From positions 310,001-374,000 of the forward strand of contig NZ_JABFAJ010000024.1 of NCBI RefSeq assembly GCF_013085345.1: DNA of 64,000 nt, written 5' to 3'. Within the stretch, counting starts at the first letter, position 1; the number at the start of each line of letters is the position of its first letter. The notes below the pieces were generated by a model. The model saw only the letters and a list, made by a program, of their open reading frames with translations. It was not told the DNA's origin and ran no database searches. A program made the position numbers and the translations under genes. This document shows positions 48,603 through 57,267 of the stretch, piece by piece. The stretch is from Isoptericola sediminis (GTDB taxonomy: Bacteria > Actinomycetota > Actinomycetes > Actinomycetales > Cellulomonadaceae).

Positions 48603-48926
48603 ATGGCAAAGAAGTGGTTTCTCTTCTGGCCCGCTGAAACGAATATTGCGTGCCGAGGTAGCGGGTCTCGGGTGGGCGTTTCGAGGGCTGTCGTGCATGC
48701 GGACTCCCTTGCTCAGGCAAAGGTGTTGCTCAAGTCGTACGGGCTGTCCGCTTCTAGGTGGACAAAGGTAAAGTCGACTGCTGAAGAGCAACTGTCCTCG
48801 TCTATCGATGGCCCCATTGGCTGGGAAGAGGAGGACGTAGTTGGGGAGAATTGGATTACAGTGCCGATCGAGCAGTACTGTCGAGAACGCTTCGGCATGG
48901 GCTCGGAGCGAGGGGAAGAGGGCTGA
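48603..48926 (+). CDS. Candidate immunity protein of the Rhs toxin
   Basis: 107 residues. ATG 48603 is 2 nt after the toxin stop and has a perfect AGGAGGAG 6 nt upstream (48589-48596), much stronger than anything else nearby. Begins MAKKWFLFWPAETN; the C-terminal half is acidic (GWEEEDVVGENW). No family recognised. Position, size, acidic half against a basic toxin tip, and AT-rich composition shared with the tip make immunity the natural reading; it is inference. Confidence 0.65.
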   Translation: MAKKWFLFWPAETNIACRGSGSRVGVSRAVVHADSLAQAKVLLKSYGLSASRWTKVKSTAEEQLSSSIDGPIGWEEEDVVGENWITVPIEQYCRERFGMGSERGEEG

Positions 48927-48991
48927 CCTGGCTCGTGAATCAGCAAGAACGGTTGGTTCCTCAGGGCGGAATCTAAAGAAAGGTGATAGCA

Positions 48992-49621
48992 GTGGAACCG
49001 ACGTTGGGACAATTTTCCCGTGAGAGCTTGGATGCACTTCAGGAATCGGCGCGCAATTTGTCGGAGATAGCTTCGCGCTATGTGGAAATGTCGAACAGTG
49101 CGCTTCGTGGGACGCCTGCAGACTTGCGCCTGATTCAAGAACTCAACGATGAGTTGGAGGCTGGCGTGGTCGATCTCAACATTCGTATCCACGCGCACTC
49201 AGGAACGTTGGCCTTGGCGTTGGACGTGATCCCCGCCGATGAAGAGCATTTCGATGACTTTGTGGAGCTCGAGGACGTCGATGTCGAGGTTCAGGGGCGT
49301 GTCAGCGTCTTCAGTCGCTGGGACGTCGTGGTTTCCGATACCGAAGCTCTCCTAGTGGCGGGCCGAGCTGCGCACCGCCGCGACAATTCGGAGGACTGCG
49401 AGGAGGATGCTGCGCTGGCCGTTCCTGATGCATTCTCTGCCTTGTGGAGGATCCTTGGCGACGATGGGCGCCTGTGGTACTCCATACCTGGAATCGAACC
49501 AATCCGGGGCGTGAAGTTCGGGGTGGTTCCGGACGACGAGGATTTGTGGGACCAGGAAGTGAACATGACGGAAGGTATGCTTCCGCCTCCTGGCAGGGTG
49601 CTGCGCACGGAGTGTTGGTGA
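48992..49621 (+). CDS. Second gene of the toxin cassette, hypothetical (possible immunity)
   Basis: 209 residues from GTG 48992, with AGAAAGGTGA about 8 nt upstream; the upstream GTG 48983 lies inside that ribosome site. Very acidic (FDDFVELEDVDVEVQG; DNSEDCEEDAALAVPD), with an N-terminal helical region LDALQESARNLSEIASRYV. No domain recognised. Shares the low-GC character of the toxin tip and lies directly after the 107-residue gene, so it belongs to the same imported cassette; it could be a second or orphan immunity gene. Ends 31 bp before the IS3 element. Confidence 0.6.
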   Translation: MEPTLGQFSRESLDALQESARNLSEIASRYVEMSNSALRGTPADLRLIQELNDELEAGVVDLNIRIHAHSGTLALALDVIPADEEHFDDFVELEDVDVEVQGRVSVFSRWDVVVSDTEALLVAGRAAHRRDNSEDCEEDAALAVPDAFSALWRILGDDGRLWYSIPGIEPIRGVKFGVVPDDEDLWDQEVNMTEGMLPPPGRVLRTECW

Positions 49622-49651
49622 CCGTGTCGTGCGTCAGCCTTAGCCTCGATC

Positions 49652-49674
49652 GGGACTGCTGCACGAGTAGGTGA
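49652..49674 (+). repeat. IS3 left terminal inverted repeat
   Basis: GGGACTGCTGCACG plus nine further bases; pairs with 50904-50926 at 20 of 23 positions. Confidence 0.75.
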
Positions 49675-49720
49675 AACCTGACCTGGGGTGCCTGCGGTTG
49701 CTGCTGGAAGGATGTGTCCC

Positions 49721-50008
49721 GTGCCCAGACCCCACCCGAAGGATTTCCGCGACGACGTCGTGGCGATCGCCCGCTAGGGCGAGACTCCGATCAAGCAGAT
49801 CACGAAGTACTTCGGCATCTCCGAGTCGTGCCTGAGCAACTGGCTCCACCAGGCCGACGTCGAGGACGGCGCGAAGCCCGGTGTGACCGCGTCGGAGTCG
49901 GCCGAGCTGCGTGAGGCCAGGAAGTGTGTGTGGCTGTTGGAGCAGGAGAACGAGGTGCTGCGCCGCGTGGCGGCGTACTTCGCCCAGGCGCACCTGCCGG
50001 GAAAATGA
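49721..50008 (+). pseudogene. IS3 OrfA (transposase HTH subunit), interrupted by TAG
   Basis: From GTG 49721 the frame reads PRPHPKDFRDDVVAIAR, then TAG at 49775-49777 where related copies have CAG (Gln), then GETPIKQITKYFGISESCLS, a typical helix-turn-helix, and a leucine-zipper segment (ELREARKCVWLLEQENEVL). The single C-to-T change kills the protein. Stop TGA overlaps OrfB ATG. Confidence 0.85.
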
Positions 50009-50894
50009 TGTACCTGCTCGTCCGAGAGCTCGCCGAGGCGGGGATCCCCGTCGCGGTGACGTGCCGGGTCCTCAACCTTGCCCGCCAGCCGTACTACCGG
50101 TGGCCCGCCGCACCGGTCAGCGATCGCGAGCTCGAGCAGGCCTATCTGGCCAACGCCCTGTTCGACGCCCACCACGATGACCCCGAGTACGGGTACCGGC
50201 TCCTGGCCGATGAGGCCCGCGAAGCGGGCCATGTCGCGTGCGACCGCACGATGTGGCGGGTCTGTCGGGACGGGCGCTGGTGGAGCGTGTTCGGCAAGAA
50301 GCGTTCGAAGAACGGCAAGAGGCCCGGACCGCCCGCGCACGACGACCTCGTCCTGCGCGACTTCACCGCGGCGGAGCCGAACGAGCTGTGGCTGACCGAC
50401 ATCACCGAGCATCCCACCAGCGCCGGCAAGGTCTACCTCTGCGCGATCAAGGACGTGTACTTCAACCGGATCGTGGGCTACTCCATCAGCGACCGCATGA
50501 AGTCCGCCCTGGCCGTTCGAGCGCTGGAGAATGCCGTGGCCAGACGGTCCGTGGAGGGCCGCGCGGTGGCCGGCTGCATCGTGCACTCCGACAGAGGCAG
50601 CCAATTTCGCAGCCGACGATTCCTGGCCGCGCTGCGCCGTCATGACCTGCGCGGATCCATGGGGCAGGTCGCCTCCGCCGGCGACAACGCCGCCATGGAG
50701 TCCTTCTTCGCGCTGCTGCAGAAGAACGTCCTGGACCGGCGCCGTTGGACCACCCGCGAGGACCTGCGCATCGCGATCATCACCTGGATCGAACGCACCT
50801 ACCACCGACGCCGCCGCCAGCAGCGGTTCGGACGATCGACCCCCCCATCGAGTACGAAGCCATCATGACCACTCAGGTCGCACTCGCCGCCTGA
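50005..50894 (+). pseudogene. IS3 OrfB (DDE transposase), 3' frameshift
   Basis: ATG 50005 (AAAATGATG overlap with OrfA). The rve integrase core is intact: first Asp in ELWLTDITEHPT, second in IVHSDRGSQFRS, Glu in SAGDNAAMESFFALL. In the run of seven C at 50840-50846 the frame shifts; the expected tail (IEYEAIMTTQVALAA, stop at 50892-50894) is in another frame and the actual frame ends at 50868. The lost tail is short, so activity loss comes mainly from OrfA. Confidence 0.85.
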
Positions 50895-50903
50895 CAACCG
50901 CTG

Positions 50904-50926
50904 TCACCAAACCGTGCAGCAGTCCC
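50904..50926 (-). repeat. IS3 right terminal inverted repeat
   Basis: Reverse complement begins GGGACTGCTGCACGG; matches the left repeat at 20 of 23 bases. Confidence 0.75.
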
Positions 50927-50945
50927 TTGCCCGGGTCGGAGTTCA

Positions 50946-51016
50946 TTCACACCGAAGAGGTCACTGGTTCAAACCCAGTATCGCCCACCGATGCGGAACC
51001 CCGTCTGACCGGCAAC
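50946..51016 (+). repeat. Right attachment repeat (attR), partial tRNA-Val
   Basis: Copy of the 3' half of tRNA-Val(CAC) with two changes (T-loop G to A, and A to G after the tRNA). It cannot fold to a tRNA because the 5' half is missing. It lies 19 bp after the IS3 end. Confidence 0.8.
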
Positions 51017-51129
51017 AGGCGCGGTTCTCGCTCGTAGGGCTCAGTGCCACGGCAGGACATCCGTGCATTCGGTGGTCGAGGCGCGCGTGTCCTGACGGTG
51101 GCAGCCGGGCGTCCCTGTCACAATGGGCC

Positions 51130-51732
51130 GTGACCTGGACGAACACGACACATGACTGGTCCGCCACGGTTGACCATGCTCACCTCGCCACCATCCGGAC
51201 CAGGGCGCACGACCTCGCGTCTGGCGGGCTCGAGCACCTCGTCCTCGAGGTGCTCGCCTACGCCGCGGCGGAGGCGGAGGCACGGGGTGGCGGAACCGCC
51301 GTCGTGACGCTCCACGACGGCGGCGCGTCGATCGCTGACGACGGCCGCGGCACGGCCACCCGCGCTGACGACTAGGGCAGGTTCGTCAAGAAGCCGGTGA
51401 TGACGACGCGCGACCTGCGGTTCTTCGACGCTCGGACGCCGCCCATCCTGCCGGACGGGAACCCTCGACGAGGTATCTCTGTGGTCTCCGCGCTCAGCAG
51501 CGAGCTGGTGCACGTCAACCGGCGCACCAACGGGTCCTGGAGGCAGCAGTACAGGGCGGGTGTGCCGGTCACCGATCTGCTTCCCGTCCCGGACGACGGG
51601 ACGACCGGCACCACGGTCCGATTCACGCTGGATCCTGGTATCGGACTCGCGTCCGCGGTCGACCCGGCACGCCTGCGCGTGCTGGCGGAGTCCTTCGTGA
51701 CCCAGGGCCTGAGGGTCGAGCTTCTCCCGTGA
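51130..51732 (+). pseudogene. GHKL (GyrB-like) ATPase-domain protein, interrupted by TAG
   Basis: One frame from GTG 51130 to 51732 with a single in-frame TAG at 51373-51375. Before it: TVDHAHLATIRTRAHDL, LVLEVLAYAAAEAEARG (helix of the N box) and GASIADDGRGTATRADD (the DxGxG loop). After it: GRFVKKPVMTTRDLRFFD, GNPRRGISVVSALSSELVHV and DGTTGTTVRFTLDPGI, all in order as in the GyrB N-terminal domain. Actinobacteria carry such stand-alone proteins of unknown function. It sits just outside attR, on the chromosomal side. Confidence 0.75.
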
Positions 51733-51774
51733 CGAGCCGTGCAGCCCGAGCATTCGCCCGGTGGATCGCCTGAC

Positions 51775-52227
51775 GTGGGGTCGACCGACCTGTCCAGGAC
51801 GCGATGGAGCCAACTGCTCGCGACCGATGCGCTGGAGCTTAGGTCGCAGAGGTGGAGGCAGTTCTGGGATGCCGTCTGCCGGACGATCTCTGCGAGCTGT
51901 ACCGCGTGAGTGACGGGGTCTTCAGCGCAGGGGGCCAGTGGGACGTGGTGTGGCGTCTGGGGGTGACGGTCGAGCGCAACCTGACCGACTGGTCCGGAGC
52001 GGACGATGACCCTCGGAGAGTCTCGCTGCTGGCCTTCGGTGACGACGGTGCGGGAGACGTCTTCTGCGTCCCCTGGGACGGCGCGGACGGCGTGTTCGTC
52101 TGGTCGGGCATCCTGGCTGAGTCCACCCGCCTGGCGGAGACGGTCACCGGCTTCTTCTCCCTCTGGAACGCGGGACGACTGCCCCGGTCCTCGTGCCGCC
52201 GACGAGCGGGGATTGTTCACCCGGTGA
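51775..52227 (+). pseudogene. SMI1/KNR4-family protein, frameshifted
   Basis: The N-terminal segment from GTG 51775 (STDLSRTRWSQLLATDALEL) is in one frame, and the conserved part VAEVEAVLGCRLPDDLCEL with YRVSDGVFSAGGQWDVVW is in another, entered after an in-frame TAG at 51840-51842. The downstream frame continues without a natural stop. SMI1/KNR4 proteins often serve as immunity proteins in polymorphic toxin systems, so this may be a relic of an earlier cassette next to the present one. Confidence 0.6.
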
Positions 52228-52266
52228 TCGCGTATCTCTGTTCCGGGCTGTGGCCTCCTCACAGTC

Positions 52267-53301
52267 ATGAGCGCGATGTCAGGGGCGCCGACCCCGGTCG
52301 CCACGGCCCGCAATGCCGCCGCGACCTATTACTACCTGCGTGTGGCCATCATCTCGATGACAGCCATGCTGGTCGTCGCCGTCCTTCTCGAGGACTCCGA
52401 CCCCGCGAGCGGGGAGCCGCTCGGGTCCATCAGCGCCGCGTGGTACACCCCAGCGCAGAGTGTCTTCGTCGCGGTCCTTGTTGCCACCGGAGCCGCGATG
52501 ATTGCGATCCGTGGGCGGGGCACCCAGGAGCCGTTGCTCAACCTCGCCGGCTTCTTGGCACCGGTGGTGGCGTTCGTCCCCACCCCGGAGCCCGTGCGCG
52601 AGGCGTGCTTCGGGCGTCCGACGCCGGACTCCCTGGTCGCGGAACAGCCGCCCGTCGGCGGCGGACCGTGGGACGCCCAGGCGTGTGCGGAGTGGACGAA
52701 CCAGGTAGAGAGTTCCCTGGAGGCGTACTTCCTGGTCTCATCGGTCGCCCTGGTGCTCCTGCTGTTCTTCGTCGTGCTTCGCGACCGGCCTCTAGAGCCG
52801 CTCGCGGCGCCGGGCGGCTCGAGGTGGCGCAGGTTGCTGGACACGGGGTACCGGGAACCCTCTCGGAATGAGGAAGTCGTCGGGACGCTCGTCGTCATCG
52901 GTCTGTGGCTGGCAGGTCTCGCGGTCTACCTGACGCTGCACGAATGGTTCCTGCTGAATGCCCACGCGGTCGCGGCCATCTTGGTTTTCACACCGATGGC
53001 GCTGGTCGCCCTGATCGGGGGGTTCGGCGCTCGCCGGCACCCCGGACGTGGCGACAGCGTGTACCGCGGGATCTACGTCCTCGTGGCGATCGCGATGGTG
53101 TGTGGCATCGCGGGGACGGCAGGCTTCAAGCTCCTTGGCTGGGTGGGTGATGACTCGCGCTGGTTCTACGTGCTCGAGTTCGTCATCGTCGGCGGGTTCT
53201 TGCTCTTCTGGACCACGCAGACGGTCGAGGAACGGGGGGCCTCGAGGGGTGGTGCAGGACGCCACGACCGAAGCGAGGTCACGCCGTCAGGGCTCAGGTG
53301 A
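52267..53301 (+). CDS. Multi-pass membrane protein, unknown function
   Basis: 344 residues. Six or seven hydrophobic segments: VAIISMTAMLVVAVLL, SVFVAVLVATGAAMIAI, LLNLAGFLAPVVAFVPT, FLVSSVALVLLLFFVVL, GTLVVIGLWLAGLAVYL, AVAAILVFTPMALVALIGG, FVIVGGFLLFW. A cysteine-containing outer loop (VREACFGRPTPDS to AQACAEW) separates the third and fourth. No family recognised. The stop codon lies inside a 70-bp copy of the VOC gene end, so the present C-terminus (after about ERGASRG) may be an artefact of that recombination. Confidence 0.65.
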   Translation: MSAMSGAPTPVATARNAAATYYYLRVAIISMTAMLVVAVLLEDSDPASGEPLGSISAAWYTPAQSVFVAVLVATGAAMIAIRGRGTQEPLLNLAGFLAPVVAFVPTPEPVREACFGRPTPDSLVAEQPPVGGGPWDAQACAEWTNQVESSLEAYFLVSSVALVLLLFFVVLRDRPLEPLAAPGGSRWRRLLDTGYREPSRNEEVVGTLVVIGLWLAGLAVYLTLHEWFLLNAHAVAAILVFTPMALVALIGGFGARRHPGRGDSVYRGIYVLVAIAMVCGIAGTAGFKLLGWVGDDSRWFYVLEFVIVGGFLLFWTTQTVEERGASRGGAGRHDRSEVTPSGLR

Positions 53302-53360
53302 GCTCGGAGATCTCGAACAGATGACCGTCGGGGTCGCGGAAGAACGCGCGGGTCTCACCG
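53291..53360 (-). pseudogene. Duplicated 3' end of the VOC gene
   Basis: 70 bp matching 55732-55801 with 4 mismatches; on the minus strand it encodes the end of that protein (TRAFFRDPDGHLFEIS). It breaks off at the IS3 relative. The rest of the gene copy is missing. Confidence 0.7.
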
Positions 53361-53717
53361 CCCGGTGGCCGGCCGCGCGGGCCTCGTCGGCCAGCAGCCG
53401 GTACCCGAACTCGGGGTCATCCTTGTTGGGCGTCGAACAGGGCGTTGGCCAGGTGCGCCTGGGAGAGTTCGCGGTCGCTGACCGGTGCGGCGAGCCACCG
53501 GTCGTCGGGCTGGCGGGCGAGGTTCAGGACCCGGCGCGCCGTCGGCGACGTCAGCGGCAAGGAGCCAGTTGCGCAGACACGACTCGGAGATGCCGGAGTC
53601 TTTCGCGACCTGCCTGACCGGAGCCTCGCCCTGGCGGGCGATCGCCACGACGTCGTCGCGGAACTCCTTCGGATGGGGTCTGGGCACGGGAGACATCCTT
53701 CAAGCAGCACCCGTAGG
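53357..53717 (-). pseudogene. Internally deleted IS3-family transposase relic
   Basis: Reading the minus strand from 53717: the IS leader, PRPHPKEFRDDVVAIARQG, the HTH KDSGISESCLRNWLLAADV (OrfA, here without the TAG), then a jump in another frame to RVLNLARQP and PVSDRELSQAHLANALFDA and finally GYRLLADEAR-like codons (early OrfB). The end of OrfA, most of OrfB and the right repeat are gone. Related to but diverged from the element at 49652. Confidence 0.7.
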
Positions 53718-53789
53718 ACGCCCACCACCCACACCCCATGACCCGCCGCGCGGCCGGCCGGGATCCGCGCAGGCTGCGTGGGGGCCGTG

Positions 53790-55610
53790 TCAGTCGTTCG
53801 GCAGCACGAGGTCGATCTTGTTCGGCTCGAACGTGTCGAGCAGATGGAGGAACTCCGCCACCGCAGCCTCGGACCCCGTCACCGTGTGCTCCGGCGCCTT
53901 CCCGGTGGCGAACATCTGCAGCATCGCGGCCTTGGTCGCTCTGACGGTGGCGTCCGGTGCGTCCGGGGCGGTGTCGTGGAAGACCGCCACCTGGTTGCGG
54001 ACGTGGTACGTCGCCTTCTCGCCGGTGTCGGTCACGTCGAGGCCGATCACGATCTCCTTGCCGGTGGCGCGCTCGGCATTCAGGCGGACCCGGAAGGTCT
54101 CGAGGATCTTGGTGGTCGGCAGGGCCGCGACGATGACGGGGTCGGCGAAGTTCCACGGAGCCGACCGGTCCAGGGTCCCGTCGAGCTCACCGGCAGCCGA
54201 CAGGGCGAGTGTGCGCCAGTAGATGTTGGTCTGCAGGTAGCCCCACTGGCGCAGAGCCTCGGCCTTGACGTCCCTGGCCTCCTTGTCGTCCGGGTTCTCG
54301 CGGGTCACGTGGGTGAGGAGCTCCGCGGACCATCCGAACTCCTCGTCCGCCACGGCTTGCCGAGCCAGGGCGAGCACCTGGTCGCGTCCGCCCATCGCGG
54401 CGACGTACTTGCGGGAGAGCTCGAAGAAACCCGGTCGGGCCAGCTCGGTGGCGTCGCCCTGGAACCAGCCGATCAAGCCGGCGTAGATGTTGCGCACCGA
54501 GTGCGCGACCGAACCGTAGAACTCCATGAGCCACGGGTCCTGGGCGAACTGGTGGGGTAGGACGACGGCCTCGGCCAGCTGGTCGAGCTTGTACCCGCGG
54601 TTGATGTGGTGGACGGTCTGGTCGTGGACGTACTGGATGGCGTCACGGTAGTTGGTGACCCGTTCCACGATGAAGTCGTTGCCGACCCAGGCGCGCATGT
54701 GCGAGCCCGAGTAGCTGTCGGCCTTGCGAGCGTACGGCAGGAGCCGATCGATGCCCTTGTACCACAGCGTGGGGTTGCGGTAGCCGGTTCCTCGCAGTGT
54801 GTACAGGTTGGGGAAGGTCTCACCCTGGATCGTCTCGGAGCCGTGCACGTGGCGGTGCTCGGGGAGGTAGAGGCAGATCTCGTCGGTGCCGGCATCGCCG
54901 TAGGCGCCGAAGACCACCATCGACTCACCGGCCACGGTGACCTCGAGAGGCTCGAACTCGTCGACGAGCACGTTCGGCATGAACAGCGACAGAGGGCCGG
55001 TCCGGAAGTCAGGACCGAGCCCGATGGTGATCCATCCGTCCTCGCCAGGGCCGAGGTAGGGGCCGCTGTAGGCGGTGCGCTGGGTCAGGATGGGGCCGAC
55101 GACACCGGTGTCCTCCACGAGATTGGGCACGAAGTTCTCCGAGGCGATGATCTTGACCTCGCCCGAGTCGACCTGCTCCTGGGTCACCCCCCAGCCTGCC
55201 GCCCCGAAGGCGTGGTCCGGGTGCCGATGGGTGTAGACGACGCCCTTGACCGGCAGGTCCGAGAACTGTGCGAAGACCTCGCGGGTCGCCGCAGCGCGGT
55301 CGTCGTTCTCTCCTGGGTCCACGATGGTCAGACCGTCGTCACCGACGACGATCAGTGTCGAGCACAGCTGGAAACCGGACGCGTGGTAGAGCCTGCCCTC
55401 GACGAGCTCGAAGATCGTCGGCGGCATCTGGCGAGCCCATGCCGTCTGCGCGGCCGCCACCTTCGGGGACTCGGTCGTGAACGCTAGGTTGCCGTCCACG
55501 TCCTGCCACACCACCTTGGCCAGGTGGCTCAGCACGTCGGGGTTGGTGAAGACGGTGGGATCGTCGCTGCGAACCGTGACGGTCGACCCCGACGCCAGCT
55601 TGTCGGCCAT
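53790..55610 (-). CDS. Alkyl sulfatase / MBL-fold hydrolase with SCP2-like C-terminus
   Basis: 606 residues. Metallo-beta-lactamase motif VVYTHRHPDHAFGAAGWG (about 127-144) with further ligands in ESMVVFGAYGDAGTDEICL, then an alkylsulfatase dimerisation region (GDATELARPGFFELSRKYV) and a C-terminal SCP2-like domain (about 490-606). This is the SdsA1/linear alkylsulfatase architecture, which releases inorganic sulfate from alkyl sulfates. No signal peptide is visible, unlike secreted SdsA1, so it is probably cytoplasmic. Flanked by two copies of the VOC gene end and an IS relic, so it may be a later arrival. Confidence 0.87.
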   Translation of the reverse strand: MADKLASGSTVTVRSDDPTVFTNPDVLSHLAKVVWQDVDGNLAFTTESPKVAAAQTAWARQMPPTIFELVEGRLYHASGFQLCSTLIVVGDDGLTIVDPGENDDRAAATREVFAQFSDLPVKGVVYTHRHPDHAFGAAGWGVTQEQVDSGEVKIIASENFVPNLVEDTGVVGPILTQRTAYSGPYLGPGEDGWITIGLGPDFRTGPLSLFMPNVLVDEFEPLEVTVAGESMVVFGAYGDAGTDEICLYLPEHRHVHGSETIQGETFPNLYTLRGTGYRNPTLWYKGIDRLLPYARKADSYSGSHMRAWVGNDFIVERVTNYRDAIQYVHDQTVHHINRGYKLDQLAEAVVLPHQFAQDPWLMEFYGSVAHSVRNIYAGLIGWFQGDATELARPGFFELSRKYVAAMGGRDQVLALARQAVADEEFGWSAELLTHVTRENPDDKEARDVKAEALRQWGYLQTNIYWRTLALSAAGELDGTLDRSAPWNFADPVIVAALPTTKILETFRVRLNAERATGKEIVIGLDVTDTGEKATYHVRNQVAVFHDTAPDAPDATVRATKAAMLQMFATGKAPEHTVTGSEAAVAEFLHLLDTFEPNKIDLVLPND

Positions 55611-55734
55611 GGCATGTGACCCTTTCTTCCCGACGGCCGGCCTCCGTTCAGCTGTGCGGGGCCGGGAGCTGTGAGCACCTCACACGGAGGCTACGCCGAT
55701 GCGCCGACGCACGCCGCGCCGACGGCTCGGTGGC

Positions 55735-56130
55735 TCAGGTGAGCGCGGAGATCTCGAACAGATGGCCGTCGGGATCGCGGAAGAACGCGCGGGTCTCGCC
55801 GTCACGGACGTCGGGTGCGGCCAGGAACTCCGCGCCACGGGCCGACAGGAGCTCGTAGAGACCCGGGCAGTCGTCGACGCGGAAGACGAGCTGGGCGCTC
55901 GGACGGTCGGGCTCGGCGGGCGGGGCCAGGGTCACGGTCGGCTTGCCCGCGTCGGGACCCCCGCCGGTCACGAGCAGGATCCAGCTCCCCAGCAGCTCGA
56001 GCACGACCGACGTGCCGCCGTACTCGCCGGCCACCCGGGCATCGAGCACGCGCACGTACCAGTCACGACTGCGTTCGACGTCGGCCACGACCAGCATGTG
56101 GGTCAGCGCCGACGCCTCGAACCGTTCCAC
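55735..56130 (-). CDS. VOC-family protein
   Basis: 131 residues from GTG 56130, preceded by TAGCGT at 6 nt. Vicinal oxygen chelate fold: HMLVVADVERSRDWYVRVL at the start and TRAFFRDPDGHLFEISAL at the end, with a Glu metal ligand in HLFEIS. Possible lyase or dioxygenase; substrate unknown. Its last 70 bp are duplicated at 53291-53360. Confidence 0.87.
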   Translation of the reverse strand: MERFEASALTHMLVVADVERSRDWYVRVLDARVAGEYGGTSVVLELLGSWILLVTGGGPDAGKPTVTLAPPAEPDRPSAQLVFRVDDCPGLYELLSARGAEFLAAPDVRDGETRAFFRDPDGHLFEISALT

Positions 56131-56136
56131 GGTCCC

Positions 56137-56142
56137 ACGCTA
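56137..56142 (-). promoter_or_regulatory. -10 box (TAGCGT) of the VOC gene, leaderless
   Basis: TAGCGT, GGGACC, then GTG 56130 on the minus strand. Confidence 0.6.
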
Positions 56143-56166
56143 GGCGAACGGGTCCGCCACGCCGCC

Positions 56167-57263
<1,097 letters not shown>

Positions 57264-57267
<4 letters not shown>

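Larger units (their letters stand above)
49652..50926 (+). mobile_element. IS3-family insertion sequence, decayed
   Basis: 1,275 bp with 23-bp imperfect terminal inverted repeats (20/23), an OrfA/OrfB pair overlapping in the usual way (AAAATGATG), and a DDE catalytic triad in OrfB. OrfA has an in-frame TAG and OrfB ends in a frameshift, so no active transposase is expected. No target-site duplication is visible. A diverged, internally deleted relative is at 53357-53717. Confidence 0.85.
40961..51016. mobile_element. Genomic island inserted in tRNA-Val(CAC)
   Basis: About 10 kb bounded by 71-bp direct repeats of the tRNA 3' half and its downstream sequence. Contents in order: truncated tyrosine-type integrase, IS5-type transposase end, Rhs-type toxin gene, two candidate immunity genes, decayed IS3 element. 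The integrase right next to the tRNA end is the classic layout. Since the integrase is cut off, the island is probably no longer mobile by itself. Confidence 0.8.

Noticed and set aside
49775-51375. Two in-frame TAG codons (IS3 OrfA and GHKL gene), considered as amber recoding or a UAG-decoding system
   Set aside because: TAG is used as a normal stop here (pabB, racemase and MFS genes), no suppressor-type tRNA or pyrrolysine genes are seen, and both genes sit in a region with other frameshift lesions. Decay is simpler.
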